NCBI RefSeq assembly: GCF_000223985.1
Contig: NZ_AFWV01000006.1
Location: forward strand, 124,001-188,000
Source of the DNA: Thiocapsa marina 5811
GTDB lineage: Bacteria; Pseudomonadota; Gammaproteobacteria; Chromatiales; Chromatiaceae
DNA length: 64,000 nucleotides
Direction: 5' to 3'
In this document: positions 42,053 to 49,949 of the stretch, piece after piece
How positions within the stretch are numbered: position 1 is the stretch's first letter
How the letters are laid out: every line of letters starts with the position of its first letter
Translations under genes and position numbers: made by a program
Notes under the pieces: generated by a model
The model's input: the letters and a program-made list of their open reading frames with translations, nothing else
What the model was told of the DNA's origin: nothing
Databases searched by the model: none

Positions 42053-43369
42053 ATGAAGACCCCCTCAATCCTGAGGCAACCCTTCACCACGCGGTTTCAG
42101 GCCGCCTGCTCGGTACTGGCGCTCACCGCCTGTCTGGCCTTCGGCAGCGCCCAGGCCGCCGACCAGGGGGCTCGCCACCACGCCAAGGGCGAATACGACA
42201 CCGTTACCGCCATCTATGAGGTGGTCGAGGGTGATGAGCTGATTGTGATCGGCGAACGCTTCGAGGTTCCGCTGGACAGCCTGAAGGCAGAAAACGACCT
42301 CAGCTCGGACGTCATCAAGCCTGGTCAGAAGCTGACCATCACGACGGGCGCGCCGACCGTCTCAGCCCCTGTAACAGCCCCTTTATCAGCTCAGGAAAAA
42401 CAACCGGCGCTCGCAGCCGCTGAACCGCTGTCCTCTTGGAACGACGGGCCGGCTAAGCAGGCGATTATGGCCTTCGTGAAGGAGACCACGACGGAGGGAA
42501 GCCCGCAGTTCGTGCCGCCGGCAGAGCGCATCGCGACCTTTGACCAGGACGGCACACTGTGGGTCGAGCACCCCATGTACAGCCAGGTCGTCTACTGCCT
42601 GGACCGGGTTCCGGCGGTGGTCAAGGCAAAACCTGAGCTGGCGCAGGTGGAGCCTTTCAAGACCGTGCTGTTCGGCGACCGTGAGGCCATCGCCAAACTC
42701 TCCACAGACGACCTGTTCAAGATCCTCGCCGCCACGCTGACCGGCATGGATGTCGATGAGTTCAAGGCCGAGGCGGAGAAGTGGCTCGCAACCGCCAAGA
42801 ACGCGCGCTGGGATCGGCCCTACACGGATCTCACCTACCTGCCGATGCAGGAGGTGCTGGAGTACCTGCGCGCCAACGGCTACAAGACCTACATCGTCAC
42901 CGGCGGCGGTCAGGACTTCGTTCGGGTGTATTCCGCGCCCGTTTACGGGATCCCGCCGGAGCAGGTGGTCGGCAGCGCCGGGGAGACCAAGTACGGCTAT
43001 CGCAAGGATGGCCAGCCGTTTCTCACCAAGGAACCGAAACTGCTCCTGGACAACAACGATGCCGGCAAGCCCGAGGGCATCCATCTGATGATCGGGCGTC
43101 GGCCCCATGCCGCCTTCGGAAACTCGACCGGCGACCGTCAGATGCTGGAATACACCAAGGCCGGTGACGGCGCGAGGTTGTCGATGATTCTGCTGCACGA
43201 CGACGCCGAGCGCGAGTACGCGTACGGACCGGCGCAGGGGCTGCCCGACACCCGAGTCGGCACCTTCACCCAGGCGCTGTACGACGAGGCACAGAAGCAG
43301 GGCTGGATCGTGATCAGCATGAAGACCGACTGGAATCGGATTTTTGCGTTCGACGAAAGTCAGAACTGA
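42053..43369 (+). CDS. LysM-HAD phosphatase fusion
   Basis: The 438-residue exported protein has a signal peptide (ending SAQAAD, ~37) and a LysM domain (~54-97, IYEVVEGDELIVIGERFEVPLDSLKAEND). A spacer leads to a HAD-superfamily hydrolase with motif I TFDQDGTLW (Asp164, Asp166), motif II YIVTGGG and motif IV FGNSTGDRQM. It resembles secreted phosphatases of the phosphoserine/phosphocholine type; the substrate is unknown. It shares with the upstream sulfatase the unusual N-terminal LysM. I use the ATG at 42053, preceded by GAAGG; an ATG eight codons upstream is possible. Confidence 0.88.
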   Translation: MKTPSILRQPFTTRFQAACSVLALTACLAFGSAQAADQGARHHAKGEYDTVTAIYEVVEGDELIVIGERFEVPLDSLKAENDLSSDVIKPGQKLTITTGAPTVSAPVTAPLSAQEKQPALAAAEPLSSWNDGPAKQAIMAFVKETTTEGSPQFVPPAERIATFDQDGTLWVEHPMYSQVVYCLDRVPAVVKAKPELAQVEPFKTVLFGDREAIAKLSTDDLFKILAATLTGMDVDEFKAEAEKWLATAKNARWDRPYTDLTYLPMQEVLEYLRANGYKTYIVTGGGQDFVRVYSAPVYGIPPEQVVGSAGETKYGYRKDGQPFLTKEPKLLLDNNDAGKPEGIHLMIGRRPHAAFGNSTGDRQMLEYTKAGDGARLSMILLHDDAEREYAYGPAQGLPDTRVGTFTQALYDEAQKQGWIVISMKTDWNRIFAFDESQN

Positions 43370-43454
43370 GCAGGCCGGCTCCGTCGTTCCTTACGAACAA
43401 TGCCCGACTCCTTCTTGCCGAGGCACCCATTGCCTCTACCCGAAGACTGAACTC

Positions 43455-43739
43455 ATGAACAAATCATTCAATCCATGGCGTTCGCTGGTCTGGGCTTTGG
43501 CCATCACATGGCTGGGATGCGCGCCCGCGATGGCCGAAATGAGCGCAACGGAGCTCGCCAAGCTCGCTCAGAACCCGGTCGGCAATCTCATCAGCGTGCC
43601 GTTTCAGAACAACACCAATCTGAACTATGGGCCGGAACGGGGCACGCAGAACATCCTCAATATCCAGCCGGTGATCCCGATCTCGATCAACAAAGTTTCC
43701 CAAATAGGTACTCGACGGCTTGGAGGTGGGCACGATTAG
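43455..43739 (+). pseudogene. Truncated outer-membrane transporter remnant
   Basis: The frame starts with a good signal peptide (RSLVWALAITWLGCAPAMAE). The N-terminal sequence typical of a family of ~300-residue barrel 'transporter' proteins follows (LAKLAQNPVGNLISVPFQNN, NYGPERGTQNILNIQPVIPIS). After about 80 residues it switches abruptly to unrelated residues and stops at 94. The rest of the barrel is not found in any frame downstream before the next gene. I read it as a deletion-truncated pseudogene; expression of a short secreted peptide cannot be excluded. Confidence 0.7.
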
Positions 43740-43881
43740 AAAGATCTGAATCCAAATTCATCCCGTAGCCACCGGGATGCCGGAACAACGCGTTCTTCAA
43801 GCGAGAAGACGAATGGGTGGGTCCTTGACCTACACGGCAGTCTTCAACCGATTCAATAACCTTTGAGCAAAGAGTAAAACA

Positions 43882-44334
43882 ATGTTGTATTCCTATTCCA
43901 AAATGATCGGCGCGGTTGCCATGACCGCCATGATGCTTTTCGGCAGTCTGGCCGTCGCCGAGGACGCCAAACAGCCCGCTGGCACGATCACCATTCAAGA
44001 AAAAGAGCTCGGATTCATCCTTGGCGGCAGCAAGGGCAGCGGGACCTTGACATTCCAGGGCGAAGAGTACCCATTCAAGCTCAGGGGAATCAGTGTCGGG
44101 GCCAATGTCGGCATCTCCAAAATGAGTGCCTCCGGCGAGGTCTACGATCTAACCAGCGTTTCGGATTTCCCGGGAACCTTCACCAAGCTCGACGCCGGCG
44201 TCGCCTTGGGCGGTGGCATGGGCGGACTGCGCTTGAAGAACCAGAATGGCGTGATCTTGGTGCTGCGCTCACGCACCCAGGGCGTCGATCTCAATCTCGG
44301 AAGCATGAGCGGAATGACTGTCACGATGGAGTAG
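43882..44334 (+). CDS. Small secreted glycine-rich beta protein, unknown
   Basis: The 150-residue protein has a signal peptide (MTAMMLFGSLAVAED) and a glycine-rich, beta-predicted mature part (ELGFILGGSKGSGTLTFQGEEYPFKLRG, DFPGTFTKLDAGVALGGGMGG). Similar proteins may exist as conserved hypotheticals, but I cannot name the family. It resembles no cysteine-containing or enzymatic motif. Position suggests it belongs to the sulfatase/HAD envelope block. Confidence 0.65.
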   Translation: MLYSYSKMIGAVAMTAMMLFGSLAVAEDAKQPAGTITIQEKELGFILGGSKGSGTLTFQGEEYPFKLRGISVGANVGISKMSASGEVYDLTSVSDFPGTFTKLDAGVALGGGMGGLRLKNQNGVILVLRSRTQGVDLNLGSMSGMTVTME

Positions 44335-44371
44335 TGACCGCTCCCCGCAAGCTGTCTTCCATCTGACTGTC

Positions 44372-44424
44372 TGCCGCTTGCCCGTCCACGCATGCAACCG
44401 GGGAATGCAATCGGGCAAGCGGCA
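44372..44424 (+). terminator. Long inverted repeat between two secreted-protein genes
   Basis: A perfect 13-bp inverted repeat, TGCCGCTTGCCCG (44372-44384) and CGGGCAAGCGGCA (44412-44424), encloses a 27-base loop that itself contains a small GCAT/ATGC stem. It lies in the 116-bp gap before the SYLF-like gene. A short TCGTTT follows, so it may be a partial terminator or an mRNA-stability hairpin. Confidence 0.55.
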
Positions 44425-44450
44425 TCGTTTGAACCGTGCGAGGAGAACCG

Positions 44451-45284
44451 ATGCCCGATCACCTGTCCGCCGGCCGGCGCCCCGCCACCCGCCCGTTGCC
44501 GACAATGTTGTCTGCCACCCGGAGCCTGGCCCCGGTTGTGATCTTGGCCTTGGGCCTCGGCGCGCTCGGTGCGACCGCTGAGGCGCGCGCCGATTCACTG
44601 TTCGGCGACCTCAAGGCTAAGGCCGCCGCCGCTGCGCAGAAGGCGGGCGAGGCGGCCGGCGATGCGGCGCACAAAGCCGGCACGGTCGCTGGCGATGTCG
44701 CGCACAAGGCCGGGGAGATCGGCGCCAAAGCGGTGGAGCACGTCGAAGCCACCACCGAGGAGGCCGTGCAGGATCTCAGCGACGGCGACACCCCGGACGG
44801 CACCCGCGCCAAGCTGGACCTGATGGCGGCACAAACGCTGGACCGGCTGCTTACCGAACGCCCCGACGTGGCGCCGCTGCTGGCGGCCAGCGACGGCTAT
44901 GCCGTGTTCGACACCCGCCAGATGCAGCTCGGGCTCGCGGGCGGCTACGGGCGCGGCGTCGCGGTGGAGAGCGACTCGGGCGCGCGCACCTACATGCGTA
45001 TGGGCAGTGCGGGCGTCGGTATCGGGTATGGCTTCGGCGGTTTCGATACCCAGCTCGTAATCCTGCTGCAGACGCCCTTCGCCTATCACAAGTTCGTCAC
45101 CCAGGGGCTCGATGCCACCGCGGAGGCGGGCAGCATGGCGGGTGACGAGCAAGAGCGCCTGGCGCTCGGGTTCGAGGACGGTCGCGCCGTGTTCGTGCTC
45201 ACCAACAAGGGTTGGAAGATCTCCGCCAAGCTCACCGGCACCAAGTACTGGCCGGACGAGGCACTCAATGCACCCAACAGCTAG
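44451..45284 (+). CDS. SYLF/YSC84-domain secreted lipid-binding-type protein
   Basis: The 277-residue protein has a signal peptide (VVILALGLGALGATAEARAD). An amphipathic Ala/Lys-rich helical segment with repeated KAGEAAGDAAHKAG units (~60-110) is followed by a domain resembling SYLF/YSC84: LLAASDGYAVFDTRQMQLGLAGGYGRGVAV, MGSAGVGIGYGFGGFDTQLVILL, GWKISAKLTGTKYW. SYLF domains bind lipids in eukaryotes; bacterial roles are unclear. AGGAG lies six bases before the ATG. The 3' end overlaps the cytochrome gene start by 17 bp, so the two are co-expressed. Confidence 0.75.
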   Translation: MPDHLSAGRRPATRPLPTMLSATRSLAPVVILALGLGALGATAEARADSLFGDLKAKAAAAAQKAGEAAGDAAHKAGTVAGDVAHKAGEIGAKAVEHVEATTEEAVQDLSDGDTPDGTRAKLDLMAAQTLDRLLTERPDVAPLLAASDGYAVFDTRQMQLGLAGGYGRGVAVESDSGARTYMRMGSAGVGIGYGFGGFDTQLVILLQTPFAYHKFVTQGLDATAEAGSMAGDEQERLALGFEDGRAVFVLTNKGWKISAKLTGTKYWPDEALNAPNS

Positions 45285-47631
45285 ACCGACCCGGCGGCAG
45301 ATGCCGCACGTCATCGCGGCAGTCCTGGGCCTCCTGTCGCTGTCCGGTGTGCCGGCGCTCGCGGTCGACGAGGTCGCCGCCGACGGCTATGTCGGCAGCG
45401 CGCGCTGCGGCAGCTGCCACGCCGCCGAGCTCACCGCCTGGCGCGGCTCCCATCACGACCTAGCCATGGCCGAGGCGACGCCGGAGAACGTCCTCGGCGA
45501 CTTCGACGATACCGAATTCACCGCCCACGGCGTCACCACGCGCTTCCACCGTGACGGCGATGAATTCCGGGTGGACACCGACGGCCCGGACGGCAAACCT
45601 GCGAGCTATGCCATCGCCTATACCTTCGGCTGGACGCCGTTGCAGCAATACCTGATCCGCTTCCCCGACGGGCGGCTGCAGGCGTTGGGCATTGCATGGG
45701 ATTCACGCCCGGCGGACCAGGGCGGCCAGCGCTGGTTCCACCTCTACCCGGACGACGCGGACTACGGCCCCGATCACCCGCTGCACTGGACCAACCGCGA
45801 CCAGACCTGGAACTACCAGTGCGCCGAGTGCCACTCCACCGGCCTGCACAAGGGCTACGACCTGAGCACGGACGCCTACACCACCACCTGGGCCGAGATC
45901 GACGTCGCCTGCGAGGCCTGCCACGGCCCCGGCGCCGCGCACACAGCGCAGGCCGAGGCCGCCGCGGCGGGCAATGCCGATGCCTGGGACGCCCACAAGG
46001 GCCTGGCGCCGGACCTCGCCGACCGCGACAACGCCACCTGGGTGCAAGACCCGGAGACCGGCCTGCCGCACCGCGAGCCGGCCCGCGTCAGTCATGCCGA
46101 AGTCAACACCTGCGCCCGTTGCCACGCCCGCCGCGGCCAGCTCCACGTCCCCTACACCCCGGACGCACCGCTGGAGGACACCCATCGGCTGGCCTTGCTC
46201 GGAGATGGCCTCTACTACGCCGACGGGCAGATCCAAGACGAGGTCTTCGTGCACGGCTCCTTCATCCAGAGCCGCATGTTCCACCAGGGCGTCACCTGCA
46301 GCGACTGCCACGACCCGCACTCGCTGCAACTGCGCGCGCCCGGCAACGCCGTCTGCGCCCGCTGTCATGCACCCGCGCGCTATGACAGCGCCGAGCACCA
46401 TCATCACCCGATGACCGCTGCCTCCGGCGCCAAGGGCAGCGGCACCGCCTGCGTCGACTGCCACATGCCCGAGCGCAACTACATGGTCATCGACGCGCGC
46501 GCCGACCACAGCCTGCGCGTCCCGCGCCCGGACCTCGCCGCGGCCCTGGGCACCCCCGACGCCTGCACCGGCTGCCACACCGAGCTGACCCCGGCACAGG
46601 CGGCGGCGCAGGTGCAGACCTGGTACGGCACACCGAAGCGCCCGGCGCACTTCGCCACCGCGCTGCACGCCGGCCGCAGCGGAGCACCGGGCGCCGCGGC
46701 AAAGCTCGCCGAGCTGGCCGTGGATACCGAGGCGCCCATGATCGCCCGGGCGACGGCTCTCGACCTGCTCGCCGAGCTGTCACAGCCCGTTGATCCTGCC
46801 CTATTGCAAGCACTCGCCGAGTCCGATTCCCCGCTGCTGCGCTCCGCCGTCGCCGGCGCCCTGGAGCGCCTGCCGCCGCAGGACGCGCTGAGCATGGGGC
46901 TTGATCTGCTGAACGACCCGACGCGCCTGGTGCGTGTCGACACGGCACGCTCGCTGGCCGCCTTCGCGCGGCTGGAGGCAAACGTCCCCGGCCGCGAGTC
47001 CCCGCTGCGCAAGGCCCTCGCACCGGCGCTGGCGGAGTACCGCGAGTCCCAGCTCACCAGCGCCGAGCGCCCCGAGTCTTGGCTCAACCTCGGCGTGCTC
47101 GACAGCCTGCTGGGCGATTCCGATGCCGCGGAGCGCGACTACCGCCAGGCACTGGCGCTCGACCCCGAATTCACCCCGACCTACGCGAACCTTGCGGACC
47201 TGTACCGCGCCCTCGGTCGCGACGCCGACGGTCGCGCCGTGCTGGAACAAGGGCTGGAACAGGCAGCGGACGACGCCGACCTGCTGCACGCCCTCGGCCT
47301 GTTGGAGATCCGCACCAAGCACCTTCCCGCCGCGGTGGACCTGCTTGGCCGCGCCGCCGAGCAGGCCCCGGATCAGTCGCGCTACGCCTATGTCCACGCC
47401 TTGGCGCAGGAAGCCGCCGGCGACCCGCGCGCGGCCATCGCCACCCTCACGGCGGCCACCGACCGCCACCCCAACGACGCCGACATCGCGCTCGCGCTGG
47501 TGAGCCTCAACGCCAAGGCCGGTGACCGGGACGCCACCATCGCCTGGGCGGAGCGTTACCTCGCCCGCTTCCCGGACCCGTCGGGGCAGGTCGGCGCGTT
47601 GCTGGCGCAGCTCAGGGGCGGTGCGGAGTAG
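45268..47631 (+). CDS. Octaheme c-type cytochrome with C-terminal HEAT/TPR region
   Basis: The 787-residue periplasmic protein has a signal sequence (VIAAVLGLLSLSGVPALA) and eight CxxCH haem-binding motifs with first cysteines at about residues 47, 185, 215, 282, 344, 363, 395 and 433. An all-helical half follows, with HEAT-like (LLRSAVAGALERLPPQDALSMG) and TPR repeats (PESWLNLGVLDSLLGDSDAAERDYRQALALDPEF). It resembles the cytochrome c554/multihaem family fused to TPRs. It needs the c-type cytochrome maturation system, not in this window. The start at 45268 overlaps the SYLF gene; an ATG at 45301 is an alternative. Electron donor and acceptor are unknown. Confidence 0.9.
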   Translation: MHPTARPTRRQMPHVIAAVLGLLSLSGVPALAVDEVAADGYVGSARCGSCHAAELTAWRGSHHDLAMAEATPENVLGDFDDTEFTAHGVTTRFHRDGDEFRVDTDGPDGKPASYAIAYTFGWTPLQQYLIRFPDGRLQALGIAWDSRPADQGGQRWFHLYPDDADYGPDHPLHWTNRDQTWNYQCAECHSTGLHKGYDLSTDAYTTTWAEIDVACEACHGPGAAHTAQAEAAAAGNADAWDAHKGLAPDLADRDNATWVQDPETGLPHREPARVSHAEVNTCARCHARRGQLHVPYTPDAPLEDTHRLALLGDGLYYADGQIQDEVFVHGSFIQSRMFHQGVTCSDCHDPHSLQLRAPGNAVCARCHAPARYDSAEHHHHPMTAASGAKGSGTACVDCHMPERNYMVIDARADHSLRVPRPDLAAALGTPDACTGCHTELTPAQAAAQVQTWYGTPKRPAHFATALHAGRSGAPGAAAKLAELAVDTEAPMIARATALDLLAELSQPVDPALLQALAESDSPLLRSAVAGALERLPPQDALSMGLDLLNDPTRLVRVDTARSLAAFARLEANVPGRESPLRKALAPALAEYRESQLTSAERPESWLNLGVLDSLLGDSDAAERDYRQALALDPEFTPTYANLADLYRALGRDADGRAVLEQGLEQAADDADLLHALGLLEIRTKHLPAAVDLLGRAAEQAPDQSRYAYVHALAQEAAGDPRAAIATLTAATDRHPNDADIALALVSLNAKAGDRDATIAWAERYLARFPDPSGQVGALLAQLRGGAE

Positions 47632-48010
47632 CGTTCTTAGGAACGGTTCACTAATAACCTGCACAACTCTATCTATTGGTGGGCGGAGCGCAATCGGGGT
47701 CGCTATCGGAATCGGAATCGGAAAGGCACTGCTCGATCGTATTGTGGCCAAGCTGACGAAGCTCGGACAGCGTCGCTACGCGGTCCGCGAGGAGCTTGGC
47801 GAATACCGGAGCAGTCAGTTCGATACCATACCGATACCGATACCGATACCGATACCGATACCGATACCGATACCGATACCGATTAGATGGCTAGCGACAC
47901 CCAAGTCGATAAGCTGTTTAACTTAATTCTTGCAACCTTACTCAGCGGCCGCCACCAATTCCCACGGCGGCTCCGTAATCACCTGCTCGTATCGTGAACT
48001 AGGAGAAATG
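47632..48010. other. Intergenic region with hexamer repeats before the second sulfatase
   Basis: About 380 bp between the cytochrome and the second sulfatase. It is less GC-rich than the flanking genes, and I see no supported gene. It contains a short ATCGGA array (47705-47721) and, 110 bp later, the reverse-complement-like CCGATA array. The end carries the AGGAGAA ribosome site of the sulfatase. Confidence 0.5.
47831..47884. repeat. CCGATA hexamer tandem array
   Basis: Eight perfect CCGATA units (47831-47878) are followed by one CCGATT. Degenerate units precede it (47821-47830). Upstream at 47705-47721 lies ATCGGAATCGGAATCGG, close to the reverse complement, so the two arrays could pair. 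It is a simple-sequence repeat likely to vary in length by slippage. Confidence 0.95.
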
Positions 48011-49633
48011 ATGAGGAAGACCCTGCTGAAACTCGTTCCACTGATGGCGTTGTCGGCCTGGATGCCCGGCGCAATGGCGGCCGCCGAAAGGCCCAACATC
48101 CTCGTTATCTTCGGCGACGATATCGGCATGTGGAATGTCGGCGCCTATACCCACGGCATGATGGGCCACACGCCGAACATCGACCGCATCGCCAAAGAGG
48201 GCATGCTGTTTACCGACCACTACGCGCACCCAAGCTGCACCGCCGGACGGGCCGCGTTTATCACTGGGCAACTGCCGGTGCGCACCGGCATGACGACCAT
48301 CGGCATCCCCGGCTCGAAGCAGGGCCTGCAGAAGGAAGACCCGACACTGGCCGAGGTCCTCAAACCCCTTGGCTATGCGACCGGGCAGTTCGGCAAGAAC
48401 CACCTGGGCGACCGCAACGAGTTCCTGCCGACCGTGCACGGGTTTGACGAGTTCTACGGCAACCTCTATCACCTCAACGCCGAGGAAGAGCCCGAGCAGC
48501 TCGACTACCCGGGGGTGAAGAATCCCGAGTTCAAAGAGAAGTTTGGCCCGCGCGGCGTCCTGCATTGCTGGGCGACGGACACCGACGACCCCACCGATGA
48601 CCCCAAGTTCGGCCCCATGGGCAAGCAGCGCTGCGAGGACACCGGTGCGCTCACGCGCGAGCGCATGAAGACCGTGGACGGCGAGTTCCTGAAGGCGGCC
48701 GAGACCTTCATCGAGAGCAGCGTCAAGGAAGACAAGCCATTCTTCGTCTGGTTCAACCCCACCCGGATGCACATCTGGACCCATGTACCCACGGAGTACA
48801 TGCAGAAGGCCGTCGACGAGGGACGCCCCGAGAACGATGTCTACCGCGCCGGCATGATCCAGCACGACGAAGAAATTGGCCAGTTGCTGAAGACGCTCGA
48901 CGACCTGGGGGTTGCCGACAACACCATCGTGATCTACTCGACGGATAACGGCTACGAGCTGATGTTTTGGCCGGACGGCGGCTACTCGCCCTTCCGGGGC
49001 GAGAAGGGCACGACCTGGGAAGGTGGCGTGCGGGTGCCGATGATGGTCCGCTGGCCCGGCAAGATCCCTTCGGGGAGCGTCTCGAACGCCATCCAGAGCC
49101 ATGAAGACCTGTTCGTCACGCTGGCCGCGGCCGCGGGCGAGCCGGACCTCAAGGACAAGCTGCTCCAGGGCGCGGAGATGGGCGGCATGACCTACAAGGT
49201 GCACCTGGACGGCTACGACAATCTCGATCTATGGACCGGCAAGACGGACACATCCGGCCGTAAGGACTACTTCTATTACGACGAGGCGACCCTCACCGGC
49301 GTGCGCGTGGGCGATTGGAAGATGCTGTTCGGGGTCAAGGAGAATGGGCTGTGGTGGGACCCGATCGTTTATCCGTCGGCGCCCTATCTCTTCAACCTGC
49401 GCATGGACCCCATGGAGCGCTTCGACCCCCTTTCCCACGAATGGGGCTATATCGGCCGCAAGTTCTTAGCCCAGAAGATGTGGACCCTGGTGCCGGCACA
49501 AGGGATTCTCGCCGAGCACATGCAGAGCTTGCAGGAATGGCCGCCGCGCCAACGGGCCGAGTCGCTGAGCCTGCAGAAGGCGACGGAGGCGGTGATGCGG
49601 CAGCTCGAGAACAACCCCGGCCAGGTCTGGTAA
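48011..49633 (+). CDS. Sulfatase (arylsulfatase type), second copy, no LysM
   Basis: The 540-residue exported sulfatase has a signal peptide (ending GAMAAAE, ~25), metal site NILVIFGDDIG, formylglycine Cys76 in CTAGR, GKNHLGDRNEFLPTVHGFDEF, and the distal YSTDNGYE. It is a paralogue of the LysM-sulfatase: the shared 'CTAGR…TG…R(A/T)GM' and 'GKNHLGD' stretches are nearly identical, but this copy lacks LysM and would be freely periplasmic. Two ATGs are adjacent (48008, 48011); AGGAG spacing favours 48011. It needs a formylglycine-generating enzyme from elsewhere. Confidence 0.9.
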   Translation: MRKTLLKLVPLMALSAWMPGAMAAAERPNILVIFGDDIGMWNVGAYTHGMMGHTPNIDRIAKEGMLFTDHYAHPSCTAGRAAFITGQLPVRTGMTTIGIPGSKQGLQKEDPTLAEVLKPLGYATGQFGKNHLGDRNEFLPTVHGFDEFYGNLYHLNAEEEPEQLDYPGVKNPEFKEKFGPRGVLHCWATDTDDPTDDPKFGPMGKQRCEDTGALTRERMKTVDGEFLKAAETFIESSVKEDKPFFVWFNPTRMHIWTHVPTEYMQKAVDEGRPENDVYRAGMIQHDEEIGQLLKTLDDLGVADNTIVIYSTDNGYELMFWPDGGYSPFRGEKGTTWEGGVRVPMMVRWPGKIPSGSVSNAIQSHEDLFVTLAAAAGEPDLKDKLLQGAEMGGMTYKVHLDGYDNLDLWTGKTDTSGRKDYFYYDEATLTGVRVGDWKMLFGVKENGLWWDPIVYPSAPYLFNLRMDPMERFDPLSHEWGYIGRKFLAQKMWTLVPAQGILAEHMQSLQEWPPRQRAESLSLQKATEAVMRQLENNPGQVW

Positions 49634-49762
49634 ACCGATCCCAGCGGGTCCGATTGCCGGCGGGGAGTCCGGCAGTCGGGCCGGGATCATGTGTTTGCGG
49701 CACCTCGTTCAAGCGAGCGCAACCCGATCCGGGCAGGGCTCTGCCGGGCGCTTGAGCAGTTC

Positions 49763-49848
49763 GTAGGCTGGGTTGAGCTTGCGAAACCCAGCATTTCCGG
49801 GGCTTACGATACCGCCGATGCTGGGTTTCGTACCTCAACCCAGCCTAC
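49763..49848. repeat. 86-bp palindromic repeat (GGCTGGGTTGAGC type), copy 2
   Basis: The element begins GTAGGCTGGGTTGAGCTTGC and ends with CTCAACCCAGCCTAC, the reverse complement of its start. It is the same length as copy 1 at 41890-41975 and lies 130 bp after the second sulfatase and ~100 bp before the AraC gene. Confidence 0.88.
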
Positions 49849-49949
49849 GAGCGATCTTGCACACGCGATCTGCGCTCCGGCTTCGGCGCCGAAAGAGTTC
49901 CTGATACTGCCACCGTCATTTGAGTCCCCGTGATTATCGATCTGCGGGG

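Noticed and set aside
43882-44334. EipA/DUF1134 or SYLF assignment for the glycine-rich secreted protein
   Set aside because: The sequence does not follow either family's conserved pattern when compared by eye, so I left it unassigned.
47821-47884. CRISPR array or coding Pro-Ile repeat
   Set aside because: Units are 6 bp with no spacers, so it is a simple tandem repeat. The IPIPIP reading has no supporting gene context.
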